This document shows positions 45,080-54,468 of a stretch of 64,000 nucleotides of DNA, in pieces. A program made the position numbers and the translations under genes. The stretch comes from Lachnospiraceae bacterium (lineage in GTDB: Bacteria; Bacillota; Clostridia; Lachnospirales; Lachnospiraceae). Below the pieces are notes generated by a model. The model did not search any database. It was not told where the DNA came from and saw nothing but the letters and a program-made list of their open reading frames with translations. The stretch covers positions 35,670 to 99,669 of the forward strand of contig CABIXN010000009.1 of the NCBI GenBank assembly GCA_902362715.1, in the 5' to 3' direction. Position 1 is the stretch's first letter, and the number at the start of each line of letters is the position of its first letter.

Positions 45080-47243
45080 CTTCCTGTTCTCCCTGCTTTT
45101 TCTTTGGTCTGGCTGCAAATATGTACAGACGGTGAGAAGATTTATCAACTTCTTCTGCTGCGCAGATTCTGAAATATTCTTCCTTTACCGCTTCATACTC
45201 TTCCTCTGTTACCGATGAAATCTTGTAAAAAATCAGACTTGCATTGGCAAAATTGTCTACCAGATTGTCATTGTCCTTCTCATCAGAATATACGCTTTCC
45301 ACACGAATATCCTCAAAACCAATAGAAGAAAGTAAAAGCTCCATCTCTTTCTTTTTGGGATAAAAAGCAGGAAACAGCCATTTTTTATACTTTTCTTCCA
45401 GACCTGTATTCTTAATCGCCTGGCGGACCGTCTTATGAAGTCCTGCATAGGTTCCATATCCCCCTTGATGGACAGCCAGCTCTCCCCCCGGCTCCAGTGC
45501 ATCAAATAACAGCTGATACATTCTCTTTTCGTCGGTAATCCAGTGAAGGGTGGCATTGGAAAAAATCAGATCATATACCCCCCTCTCCTTTAAATCCAGG
45601 GCATTCATCACGTCAAAATCAATCCCGCCTTCATAGCTTCCTTCCGGAATTGTCCCAAGCAGCTGCAGATATTTTTCATTGGCTTTTTCAATCTGGCTTA
45701 CTGCCAGGTCAAAAGCCCGTACCTGCATATCCCGGTTCTGATTCCACAAATCCAGGGTTGTATTCCCATTGCCGCAGCCCACATCTAACACTTTCGTAAA
45801 TCGGCTGAAATCAATGGCACTTACCAGCTTTGTTCCCTGACGGTACTGAGTCTGAGAAGACCGGTCATAAGCTTCCCCGTCGTATTCGATCTGTTCATTC
45901 TCATCCTGGGTTCTGCAGATGACATTTACAATGCCAAGAGCGTCCTCCACCCGCTCTCCCACCTTATGACAGCGGTCCTGCAGCTGTTCATAGATTTCCA
46001 GCAGACGGGCAACCCGGTGATAATTATGGCGGATCACCGCATCCTGGGACACTACTCTGTAAATAATCTCCTTCCATTCCTCATCCAGCTTGTACTGATT
46101 TTTTGTAAACTCACTGATTTCTTCCTGTTTTTCCATTATAAAGCTCAGTTTCCAGGTATCCAGATTATTATTTTTACAAAGAATCGTATACACCTTTGGG
46201 AAAGATAACTGCAGCGCCATTAAAAGCAGCTCCATCATCCGAAGTTCTGCGTGACGCTTTTCCTCCCCCAGCTTCATAGCCGTCATCAGGTGAAGCATAT
46301 TTAAAAGCCGCTTCATGGTCCGGGGATTTTTATTAGTAGCCAGCTGAAAGATTTCTACAATCCGCCCCTCATATTTTTCATAATCATATTCCCGTTCAAA
46401 ATAGTCAATCCGTTTTAACCGTCCAAGTACCATGTCTTTGATATCATATTTTGCCATGGGAATCATGTAGGGAACCTGAATCAGCTTGTCAAAAAAGTCC
46501 TGTCCAATGTTTCTGTTGGCCAGATGCTTTCTTCCGTATTTTTGTTCAATGCCAAATGTCACCACATCATAGTCGATGGCCAGAACGAAAATACATTTCT
46601 CTATATCAAACAGGTTTTTCAATGCCTCAAGAAGAGTCACCGCAAGCCTTGGCTCTAACCGGTCCAGATCATCTACAAAAATAATAAATGCCTGATCTGT
46701 CACCCCGTTCCCCTTTTGCGCCACCTCCTGCTTTAAAAAAGCTTCAAACTCATGCTTTAATGTTTTTACGGATGCGTAATCATGTCCTCCAAATACTTTA
46801 TCCAGCACTTTCCCGGAGGTTTCTAGTTCAATGTTAATAATGGACATCATCACACTGGAAACACCCTTTAAATATTCCTTCACCTGGCGTTTGCGCTCTT
46901 CATTTTTCTGTTTTGTATGCAGCTTCTCAAAATGCCGTTCCATCTGAGAAAACAGACTGGTGAGAAGTTTTTTTACCGCCACCCCGTATTCATTTTCCAA
47001 AAACAAATCCCAGGTATTCAGCCAGATTGCTTCATATCGTTCCTCCTGGGATACCAAAGGAGAACACAGGCAGTTTTCCATCATTTTCATAAAAGATGTC
47101 TTCCCGCTTCCCCACTCCCCGTGAAGTGCAATAGTAATTGGCGTGTCGCTGCTTTTTATAAAGGTACACAGTCCCTGCACATATCTTTGAATACCAAACT
47201 CGTCCTGTTCTAGTGTTTCCACAGGTATATCTCTTCGCTCCAT
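45069..47243 (-). CDS. KAP-family P-loop NTPase fused to a SAM-dependent methyltransferase
   Basis: A 724-residue protein with two distinct parts. Residues 1-430: a KAP-type NTPase with Walker A GEWGSGKTS (42-50), Walker B FIIFVDDLDR (186-195) and the characteristic insertion between them; no clear membrane helices beyond a weak hydrophobic stretch (about 127-140). Residues 480-724: a class I methyltransferase with motif I VLDVGCGNGN (485-494), FSNATLHWI (561-569, like trans-aconitate methyltransferase) and GGELAVHQGGYG. The join is a single open frame with no stop. KAP proteins include the phage-exclusion protein PifA. The 4-domain combination is unusual; whether the halves act on one pathway is not known. 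GGGGAAGG precedes the start at 47243. Confidence 0.85.
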   Translation of the reverse strand: MERRDIPVETLEQDEFGIQRYVQGLCTFIKSSDTPITIALHGEWGSGKTSFMKMMENCLCSPLVSQEERYEAIWLNTWDLFLENEYGVAVKKLLTSLFSQMERHFEKLHTKQKNEERKRQVKEYLKGVSSVMMSIINIELETSGKVLDKVFGGHDYASVKTLKHEFEAFLKQEVAQKGNGVTDQAFIIFVDDLDRLEPRLAVTLLEALKNLFDIEKCIFVLAIDYDVVTFGIEQKYGRKHLANRNIGQDFFDKLIQVPYMIPMAKYDIKDMVLGRLKRIDYFEREYDYEKYEGRIVEIFQLATNKNPRTMKRLLNMLHLMTAMKLGEEKRHAELRMMELLLMALQLSFPKVYTILCKNNNLDTWKLSFIMEKQEEISEFTKNQYKLDEEWKEIIYRVVSQDAVIRHNYHRVARLLEIYEQLQDRCHKVGERVEDALGIVNVICRTQDENEQIEYDGEAYDRSSQTQYRQGTKLVSAIDFSRFTKVLDVGCGNGNTTLDLWNQNRDMQVRAFDLAVSQIEKANEKYLQLLGTIPEGSYEGGIDFDVMNALDLKERGVYDLIFSNATLHWITDEKRMYQLLFDALEPGGELAVHQGGYGTYAGLHKTVRQAIKNTGLEEKYKKWLFPAFYPKKKEMELLLSSIGFEDIRVESVYSDEKDNDNLVDNFANASLIFYKISSVTEEEYEAVKEEYFRICAAEEVDKSSHRLYIFAARPKKKQGEQEDED

Positions 47244-47370
47244 CGTTCCTTCCCCTTTGTCTTTCACTTGATCTTCCTTTAGTTTAACAATGAATCATCC
47301 CGGTCACAACTGATTTTTTCAAAAAAGAATATTCGCTGCGCTCTATCAGCAGTGTCCTTGAAAACCGGGA

Positions 47371-47411
47371 CAAAAAAAAGCTCTGACGACACATATGTGT
47401 ATCGTCAGAAC
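47371..47411 (-). terminator. Terminator of the PFOR gene
   Basis: Stem TCTGACGA / TCGTCAGA with an inner CACATATGTG palindrome, followed on the minus strand by CTTTTTTTT. Also T-rich on the plus side. Confidence 0.88.
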
Positions 47412-47462
47412 TTCTTTTTTCATTAGGTTATACATTCAGCTTCAAAATCTATTGATTTGAAA

Positions 47463-50400
47463 TTACTCCTCAGCACCGTAAAGTGTTACTAATTTATTCA
47501 GATATTTATATCTTTCTTTTGCATTCTTTTCAGCTGCATCAAAGAGTTTTTCTGCTCTTTCCGGATTGAATCTTGCTAAAGCATTGTAACGTACTTCGCC
47601 GTTTAAGAACTCTTTGTAATCGCCTGTAGGAGCTTTGCTGTCCAGTGAGAATGCTGCTTTTCCTTCTTCTGCCAGTGCAGGGTTGAAACGGAAGTTATGC
47701 CAGTAGCCTGCTGCTACTGCCTCTTTCTCTTCTGTCTGCGCTTTGCTCATACCTTTCTTGATACCATGGTTGATACATGGAGCGTAAGCAATAATCAGAG
47801 ATGGTCCCGGATAGCTTTCTGCCTCTGCAATAGCTTTTACACACTGATTATAATCAGCGCCCATTGCGATCTGTGCTACATATACATAACCGTAGCTCAT
47901 TGCAATACTTGCCAGGTCTTTCTTCTTAATATCTTTACCGCCTGCTGCAAACTGTGCAGTTGCACCTGTAGGTGTTGCTTTGGAAGACTGACCGCCGGTA
48001 TTGGAGTAAACTTCTGTATCAAATACCATAATGTTAATGTCCTGACCGCTTGCCAGTACGTGATCTAGACCGCCGAATCCGATATCGTATGCCCATCCGT
48101 CACCGCCGAAGATCCACTGGGATTTTTTAGCCAGATACTGTTTGTCCTTTAAGATCTCTCCGGCTTTGTCGCATCCACATGCTTCCAGTGCTGCAACCAG
48201 TTTATCTGTTGCAGGTCCGTTTTCCACACCGCTTGTATAAGTATCCAGCCATTCCTGACCGGCTGCTTTTACATCTTCATTGGATCCGTTAGCAACAACA
48301 TCTTCTACTTTCTCTTTCAGAGCGCCTCTTAATGCATTGTTTGCAAGAAGCATACCGTAACCAAACTCTGCCGCATCCTCAAACAGAGAATTAGACCATG
48401 CAGGACCATGTCCTTTTGCATTTACCGTATATGGTGTGGACGGTGAAGAGTTACCCCAGATAGAAGAGCATCCTGTAGCATTTGCAATGTACATTCTGTC
48501 ACCAAACAGCTGTGTAATTAATTTCGCATAAGGTGTCTCTCCACAGCCTGCACATGCTCCTGAGAACTCAAGCAGCGGTTTCTTAAACTGAGAACCTTTT
48601 ACTGTATTCATTTTGAATTTATCTACAATATCAGTTTTTTCAGGAAGGCTTGCTGCATAATCAAAGTATTTCTGCTGTGCTGCATTTGCTTCAAAGTTGT
48701 TCATTGTAATTGCTTTTTCTTTTGCCAGGCAGACATTTACGCAGGAACCGCAGCCTGTACAGTCATATGCGGATACCACAATAGCAAATTTCTTGTCTGT
48801 TCCTCTTAAATCAAGCATCTGCATACCTTCCGGAGCGTTGGCAGCTTCTTCTACAGTCATAGCTACCGGACGGATAACTGCATGGGGGCATACATAAGAA
48901 CATACATTACACTGAATACATTTTGCCGCATCCCATACAGGTACATCTACAGCAATACCACGTTTTTCATATGCGGAAGATCCGGATGGTGTGGAACCGT
49001 CAGCGTATTTTTTCACTACAGATACAGGTACTGAATTACCCATCTGGCCGTTTACTTTTTTCTGAATATCATTTACAAAATCAACTACATCCTGACGGTC
49101 ACCGGTTGCAGCTTCTCCTGTAATAGAAGTATCCGCTGCCGTTTTCCAGCTTTCCGGCACTTCAATTTTAACAATTGCATTTGCCCCTGCATCAATGGCA
49201 TCGTAATTCATCTGTACGATCTTATCGCCTTTTCTTCCGTAAGTAGCTTTTGCTGCTTCTTTCATCAGTGTGTTTGCCTGATCTGCCGGAATAATATTTG
49301 CAAGTTTGAAGAATGCAGACTGTAATACCGTATTGATACGGCCTCCCAGTCCGATTTCTTTACCGATTTTAATACCGTCGATGGTATAGAACTGAATATT
49401 GTTTTCTGCAATATAACGTTTTGCCTGTCCCGGAAGATGTTTCTCCAATCCTTCCATATCCCAGGAGCAGTTTAACAGGAATGTTCCACCCGGAACCAGA
49501 TCCTGAACCATGTTGTATTTCTGTACATATGCAGGACAGTGACATGCAACAAAGTTTGCTTTATTAATCAGGTAGGTTGAGTGAATCGGAGATTTTCCAA
49601 AACGAAGATGGGAAATCGTTACACCGCCTGATTTTTTAGAGTCATAATCAAAATATGCCTGCGCATACATGTCTGTATTATCACCGATAATTTTAATGGA
49701 GTTTTTATTTGCTCCAACAGTACCGTCAGCTCCAAGACCCCAGAATTTACAGCTGATGGTTCCTTCCGGAGAAGTTACCGGATGCTCTTCTTCTGCCAGA
49801 GACAGATTAGAAACATCATCAATGATACCAATTGTAAATTCACCTTTGTCTGCATTGTGGTAAACAGCCATAATCTGTCCCGGTGTTGTATCTTTAGAGC
49901 CAAGGCCGTAACGTCCTGTAAAGATTTCAACTCCGTCAAATTTTGTGCCTTTTAATGCTGCCACAACATCCAGATATAACGGTTCGCCAAGAGAGCCCGG
50001 CTCTTTTGTTCTGTCTAATACTGAGATCTTTTTCACAGTATCCGGAATTGCTTCTAACAAAGCAGATACACAGAATGGTCTGTACAGACGTACTTTTACA
50101 AGACCGATTTTTTCGCCTTTTGCTGCAAGGAAATCAATGGTTTCCTCAATGGTCTCACATACAGAACCCATAGCGATAATAATATGTTCTGCATCTTCGG
50201 CGCCATAATAATTGAATAATTTATAGTTTGTACCAATTTTAGCATTTACTTTATCCATGTATTCCTGAACAATGGCAGGCATTTCTTCATAAGTGCTGTT
50301 GCACGCCTCTCTTGTCTGGAAGAATAAATCCGGATTCTGTGCAGAACCCATCTCACATGGATGTGTTGGATTTAAGCAGTTGTCACGATATGCTTTTAAA

Positions 50401-50996
50401 GCATCCATATCCATCAGATCTTTTAAATCTTCGTAATCCCATGTTTCAATTTTCTGAATCTCATGAGAAGTACGGAAACCGTCAAAGAAATTGATAAACG
50501 GAAGTTTCCCTTTGATTGACGCACAGTGGGCAACGGGAGTTAAGTCCATAACTTCCTGAACAGAAGAATCACAAAGCATGGCACAGCCTGTCTGACGGCA
50601 TGCGTAAACGTCTGAATGATCACCGAAAATATTCAGCGCATGTGTTGCAACGCATCGTGCAGATACATTAAACACACCTGGAAGGCCTTCGCCTGCCACT
50701 TTATAAAGATTTGGAATCATCAATAATAATCCCTGTGAAGCTGTGTAAGTAGTTGTCAGGGCACCTGCTGCCAGTGAACCGTGAACCGTACCTGCCGCAC
50801 CTGCTTCGGACTGCATTTCTGTTACTTTAACAGTTTGTCCGAAAATATTTTTTCTGCCCTGAGTCGCCCACTCATCTGTAGCCTCTGCCATAACAGATGA
50901 CGGTGTAATCGGGTAGATAGCCGCAACATCAGTAAAAGCATATGAAGCATGTGCTGCTGCATGGTTACCATCCATGGTTTTCATAGAACGTTTCAT
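47463..50996 (-). CDS. nifJ: Pyruvate:ferredoxin (flavodoxin) oxidoreductase
   Basis: An 1177-residue single-chain PFOR with the domains in order: pyrimidine-binding (YPITPSSVMAE, TASQGLLLM), transketolase-like C-domain, the gamma domain (HFRFGKSPIHSTYL-like), two 4Fe-4S clusters in the delta domain (CIQCNVCSYVCPHAV and CTGCGSCVNVC) and the TPP-binding domain (CAGCGETPY...GGDGWAYDIGFGGLDH...DTEVYSNTGGQSSKATP). It converts pyruvate and CoA to acetyl-CoA, CO2 and reduced ferredoxin, the core of anaerobic energy metabolism. AGGAGG precedes the start; two promoters lie upstream. Confidence 0.98.
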   Translation of the reverse strand: MKRSMKTMDGNHAAAHASYAFTDVAAIYPITPSSVMAEATDEWATQGRKNIFGQTVKVTEMQSEAGAAGTVHGSLAAGALTTTYTASQGLLLMIPNLYKVAGEGLPGVFNVSARCVATHALNIFGDHSDVYACRQTGCAMLCDSSVQEVMDLTPVAHCASIKGKLPFINFFDGFRTSHEIQKIETWDYEDLKDLMDMDALKAYRDNCLNPTHPCEMGSAQNPDLFFQTREACNSTYEEMPAIVQEYMDKVNAKIGTNYKLFNYYGAEDAEHIIIAMGSVCETIEETIDFLAAKGEKIGLVKVRLYRPFCVSALLEAIPDTVKKISVLDRTKEPGSLGEPLYLDVVAALKGTKFDGVEIFTGRYGLGSKDTTPGQIMAVYHNADKGEFTIGIIDDVSNLSLAEEEHPVTSPEGTISCKFWGLGADGTVGANKNSIKIIGDNTDMYAQAYFDYDSKKSGGVTISHLRFGKSPIHSTYLINKANFVACHCPAYVQKYNMVQDLVPGGTFLLNCSWDMEGLEKHLPGQAKRYIAENNIQFYTIDGIKIGKEIGLGGRINTVLQSAFFKLANIIPADQANTLMKEAAKATYGRKGDKIVQMNYDAIDAGANAIVKIEVPESWKTAADTSITGEAATGDRQDVVDFVNDIQKKVNGQMGNSVPVSVVKKYADGSTPSGSSAYEKRGIAVDVPVWDAAKCIQCNVCSYVCPHAVIRPVAMTVEEAANAPEGMQMLDLRGTDKKFAIVVSAYDCTGCGSCVNVCLAKEKAITMNNFEANAAQQKYFDYAASLPEKTDIVDKFKMNTVKGSQFKKPLLEFSGACAGCGETPYAKLITQLFGDRMYIANATGCSSIWGNSSPSTPYTVNAKGHGPAWSNSLFEDAAEFGYGMLLANNALRGALKEKVEDVVANGSNEDVKAAGQEWLDTYTSGVENGPATDKLVAALEACGCDKAGEILKDKQYLAKKSQWIFGGDGWAYDIGFGGLDHVLASGQDINIMVFDTEVYSNTGGQSSKATPTGATAQFAAGGKDIKKKDLASIAMSYGYVYVAQIAMGADYNQCVKAIAEAESYPGPSLIIAYAPCINHGIKKGMSKAQTEEKEAVAAGYWHNFRFNPALAEEGKAAFSLDSKAPTGDYKEFLNGEVRYNALARFNPERAEKLFDAAEKNAKERYKYLNKLVTLYGAEE

Positions 50997-51060
50997 ACTA
51001 ATTCCTCCTATTATTTCTACTCATTTTACTTCGTCAATTTCTTAACAATTTCTTTCTTTT

Positions 51061-51088
51061 ATCATACAATACCAGTGCAAAAAAGCAA
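51061..51088 (-). promoter_or_regulatory. Proximal promoter candidate of nifJ
   Basis: Minus-strand -35 TTGCTT (51083-51088) and -10 TATGAT (51061-51066), 16-bp spacing, about 65 bp upstream of the start codon. Confidence 0.55.
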
Positions 51089-51092
51089 CGTC

Positions 51093-51120
51093 ATTATACC
51101 ATAATTTTGCATTTTTTCAA
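51093..51120 (-). promoter_or_regulatory. Distal promoter of nifJ
   Basis: Minus-strand -35 TTGAAA (51115-51120) and perfect -10 TATAAT (51093-51098), 16-bp spacing, about 97 bp upstream of nifJ. Together with the proximal element it gives a tandem promoter. Confidence 0.75.
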
Positions 51121-51322
51121 ATACACTTTTCCGGAAATACAGCCCATTTTCGGGGATTTTATTTTGATTATTTACATATTTCCACAATTTCATCCCACAA
51201 TCAGATCTCTTCCAGAAATATCCAGCAGTATGATTTTGATATATTTTTCACCAGAGATCTTACTTTTTCATCTGTTCTTTCTTATTTTATCACAATATTT
51301 TGGGAATAACAGCTTAAAACAC

Positions 51323-51351
51323 TTGCAAATTCTTTTATTTACCAATACAAT
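51323..51351 (+). promoter_or_regulatory. Promoter of the ABC-F gene
   Basis: Plus-strand -35 TTGCAA (51323-51328) and -10 TACAAT (51346-51351), 17-bp spacing. The leader from about 51358 to 51445 contains a terminator-like hairpin (51363-51391). Confidence 0.65.
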
Positions 51352-51362
51352 AAACGGTATTG

Positions 51363-51391
51363 AAACCGTTGCTGTCTGGCATACGGTTTTT
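51363..51391 (+). promoter_or_regulatory. Terminator-like leader hairpin before the ABC-F gene
   Basis: AAACCGT (51363-51369) / ACGGTTT (51383-51389) followed by TTTTT. It sits in the ABC-F leader, 55 bp before the start, and could be a transcription attenuator, as seen before some antibiotic-responsive ABC-F genes. A competing stem AACGGT/ACCGTT (51353-51370) overlaps the same strand. Confidence 0.45.
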
Positions 51392-51445
51392 GTCTTGTGT
51401 ATCTTGTATAAAATAATTGACATATATAAGGAAAGGAAACTATTT

Positions 51446-53086
51446 ATGATCAGTGCAAATAATGTCACATTACGACTGGGAAAAAAAGCTTTATTTGAAG
51501 ATGTAAATATTAAATTTACGGAAGGAAACTGCTATGGCCTTATTGGTGCTAACGGCGCCGGAAAATCAACCTTTTTAAAAATCCTCACCGGCCAGTTAGA
51601 GCCTACCAACGGCGACGTCAGCATCACACCGGGGCAAAGACTCTCCTTCCTTCAGCAGGATCATTTTAAATATGATGCATTTACCGTTCTTGATACTGTT
51701 ATTATGGGAAATCAGCGCCTTTACGATATTATGAAAGAAAAAGACGCTATTTATATGAAAGAAGACTTTACCGATGAGGACGGCATCCGGGCCAGCGAAC
51801 TGGAAGCCGAATTTGCAGATATGGACGGATGGAATGCTGAATCAGATGCTGCCATGCTGTTAAACGGCCTTGGCATTGATACAGATTTTCACTATCAGAT
51901 GATGTCTGAGCTGACCGGCCCTTTAAAGGTCAAAGTACTGCTTGCCCAGGCATTGTTCGGAAACCCGGATATTCTGCTCCTGGATGAGCCTACCAATAAC
52001 CTGGACTTAGATGCCATTGCATGGCTGGAAGAATTTCTGATTAATTTTGAAAATACTGTTATCGTAGTTTCCCATGACCGTTATTTTCTCAATAAAGTCT
52101 GCACACACATCGCAGATATTGATTACGCAAAAATTCAGCTGTATGCAGGTAACTATGACTTCTGGTATGAATCCAGCCAGCTGATGATCAAACAGATGAA
52201 GGAAGCCAACAAGAAAAAAGAAGAAAAGATCAAAGAACTCCAGGACTTTATCTCCCGTTTCTCTGCAAATGCTTCTAAGTCAAAACAGGCTACTTCCAGA
52301 AAAAAAGCCCTGGAAAAAATTCAGCTGGATGAAATCAAGCCTTCCAGCAGAAAATATCCATACATCGACTTCCGTCCGGAACGTGAAATCGGAAATGAAG
52401 TGCTCTGCGTAGAAGGTTTATCCAAAACCATTGATGGAGTAAAAATCCTGGATAATATATCCTTTATTATCGGCCGCGAAGATAAAGTCGCTTTTGTAGG
52501 CGGCAATGAGCTGGCCAAAACCGTTTTGTTTAAAATTTTAACGGGAGAAATGGAAGCAGACGAAGGAACTTACAAATGGGGTGTTACCACCAGTCAGTCT
52601 TACTTTCCAAAGGACAATACCCAGATTTTTGATACCGATCTGATTATTGTTGACTGGCTGACACAGTTTTCTGAAATCAAAGACGCTACCTATGTCCGCG
52701 GTTTCCTTGGCCGGATGCTGTTTCCGGGAGAAGACGGCGTCAAGAAAATGCGCGTGCTCTCCGGCGGTGAAAAGGTCCGTGTTCTCTTCTCCAGAATGAT
52801 GATTGAAGCTTCCAACGTACTGATTCTGGATGAGCCTACCGACCACCTGGATATGGAATCCATTACGGCCCTGAATAACGGACTGATTAAGTTCCCCGGC
52901 GTCCTTTTATTTGCCTCTAGGGACCATCAGATTGTACAGACAACAGCCAGCCGTATTATGGAAATTTTACCAAATGGAACTTTAATTGATAAAATTACCA
53001 CTTATGACGAATACTTAGAAAGTGATGAGATGGCAAGGAAACGTCAGGTATATACAATGGCCCAGTCTGATGAAGAAGATAACTAA
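51446..53086 (+). CDS. ABC-F family ATPase (ribosome-associated type)
   Basis: A 546-residue protein with two ABC cassettes and no membrane domain: GANGAGKSTFLK and ILLLDEPTNNLDLDA in the first, a divergent second P-loop (GGNELAKTVLFK) with ILSGGEKVRVLFSRM and ILDEPTDHLDMES. The linker between them is charged (KKKEEKIKELQDFISRF). ABC-F proteins act on ribosomes as translation factors or as antibiotic protection proteins; this one resembles the YbiT type. The start at 51446 follows AAGGAAAGG; the frame continues upstream through the promoter without support. The terminator at 53108-53149 follows. Confidence 0.9.
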   Translation: MISANNVTLRLGKKALFEDVNIKFTEGNCYGLIGANGAGKSTFLKILTGQLEPTNGDVSITPGQRLSFLQQDHFKYDAFTVLDTVIMGNQRLYDIMKEKDAIYMKEDFTDEDGIRASELEAEFADMDGWNAESDAAMLLNGLGIDTDFHYQMMSELTGPLKVKVLLAQALFGNPDILLLDEPTNNLDLDAIAWLEEFLINFENTVIVVSHDRYFLNKVCTHIADIDYAKIQLYAGNYDFWYESSQLMIKQMKEANKKKEEKIKELQDFISRFSANASKSKQATSRKKALEKIQLDEIKPSSRKYPYIDFRPEREIGNEVLCVEGLSKTIDGVKILDNISFIIGREDKVAFVGGNELAKTVLFKILTGEMEADEGTYKWGVTTSQSYFPKDNTQIFDTDLIIVDWLTQFSEIKDATYVRGFLGRMLFPGEDGVKKMRVLSGGEKVRVLFSRMMIEASNVLILDEPTDHLDMESITALNNGLIKFPGVLLFASRDHQIVQTTASRIMEILPNGTLIDKITTYDEYLESDEMARKRQVYTMAQSDEEDN

Positions 53087-53107
53087 ACATCATACATGTT
53101 ACAAAAG

Positions 53108-53149
53108 ATGCTGTATACAGAATATTTACTGTGTACAGCATTTCTTTTT
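53108..53149 (+). terminator. Terminator of the ABC-F gene
   Basis: ATGCTGTATACAG (53108-53120) / CTGTGTACAGCAT (53129-53141), one mismatch-like wobble, followed by TTTCTTTTT. Confidence 0.88.
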
Positions 53150-53350
53150 CCCGATTTTTGTTTTCAATTTCTTTTTCTTAATGACTTTACAATGATTTCA
53201 CGAATATATAACGCTGCCCTGATAGTGCCTGTTCATTTCGTCTGATATATTAAAATCAATGTAAGCACTCACAGATTCCTTCCCTTTATTCATCGGAAAC
53301 AGCCAATTCATGTTTCCTTAGGGAGAGGATTACAGGAACAGGAGCAGGTT

Positions 53351-54451
53351 ATGAAAACAGCGATTTCAGTTATACTTCCTATTTATAATCAGGAAACCTA
53401 TTTAAGACAATGTCTTGACAGCATTATAGAACAAACCCTTAAGGATATTGAAATTCTCTGCGTCAATGACGGTTCTACTGACAGTACTGCAGAAATTCTC
53501 TCAGAATATCAAAGAAAGGACAGCCGGATCAAAGTTTTTACCCAGGAACAAAAAGGCGCCGGAGCCGCAAGAAACCTGGGGCTTTCACAGGCCAGCGGAG
53601 AATTTCTTGTTTTCTGGGATTCCGACGACTGGTTTGAAAAGGATGCCCTGGAAACCATGTATATGGAAATCATTAAAAAACACGGGGACATCTGTGTCTG
53701 CGGCGTCAGAAAATATAATGAGGCAGACGGCAGCTCTCAGCCGGCTCTGTCCTACTTAAAGCTGCAGTATCTGGAACATAAAACGGTTTTTAATATTAAA
53801 GATATCCCTTCCCGGATTTTTAACTTTACCACAAATGTACCCTGGAACAAGATGTTCCGCCGTTCTTTTATCTTAGACCAGAACATCCGCTGGCAGGAAA
53901 TTCCCCGTTCTAACGATACGCTCTTTGTAATGACCGCTCTCTCCTGCGCAGATAAAATATGCTATACTTCTAAATTTTTGATTCATTACAGAGTGAACAA
54001 TCCAAAGAGTCTCATGGGAAGCGTCTCTGCTCAGCCCTTATGCGTCTGCGAAGCTTATCAGGAGACGTACCGGCAGCTGATTAGCCGGCAGGTGTTATCA
54101 GACCCTTCTGTAACACGCAGTTTCTGCAACAAAGCTTTAGATACCCTGCTTTACGTCCTTGCTTCCCAGACAGATGCAGCCGCTTTTATAAAACTTTACG
54201 GCTGTATTAAGGATCAGCTGATTCCCCTTCTTGGCATTACAGCTATGCAGGAGCAGGATTTTTACAATAAAGAGCAGTATCATCAGCTCCAGCTGATTTT
54301 ACAGCACACTCCTTCCGAATATCTGCTGTTAAACTGGAAAGACGGGAAAGCAAAGGTAGATCAGTTAAAACGGGAAACCAGGGAAGTAGCCATCAGCAAG
54401 TTTAAAGCTGCTAAATTCATACTAAAACAGTTAAAAATTATAAAATCATAG
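53351..54451 (+). CDS. Family 2 glycosyltransferase (first of three)
   Basis: A 366-residue GT-A-fold enzyme: VILPIYNQETYLRQCLDSI, CVNDGSTDST, the metal-binding DSDDWFEKD and a C-terminal helical region. It transfers a sugar from a nucleotide donor, probably to a cell-surface polymer. It begins a run of three related glycosyltransferases with gaps of 17 and 23 bp. CAGGAGCAGG precedes the ATG. About 260 bp upstream (53087-53350) hold the ABC-F terminator and no clear promoter. Confidence 0.92.
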   Translation: MKTAISVILPIYNQETYLRQCLDSIIEQTLKDIEILCVNDGSTDSTAEILSEYQRKDSRIKVFTQEQKGAGAARNLGLSQASGEFLVFWDSDDWFEKDALETMYMEIIKKHGDICVCGVRKYNEADGSSQPALSYLKLQYLEHKTVFNIKDIPSRIFNFTTNVPWNKMFRRSFILDQNIRWQEIPRSNDTLFVMTALSCADKICYTSKFLIHYRVNNPKSLMGSVSAQPLCVCEAYQETYRQLISRQVLSDPSVTRSFCNKALDTLLYVLASQTDAAAFIKLYGCIKDQLIPLLGITAMQEQDFYNKEQYHQLQLILQHTPSEYLLLNWKDGKAKVDQLKRETREVAISKFKAAKFILKQLKIIKS

Positions 54452-54468
54452 CAGCAGGAGAAAGGATT

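Noticed and set aside
51107..51445. Extended 5' end of the ABC-F gene
   Set aside because: The segment is AT-rich, hydrophobic and unlike ABC-F N-termini. It contains the predicted promoter and leader hairpin.
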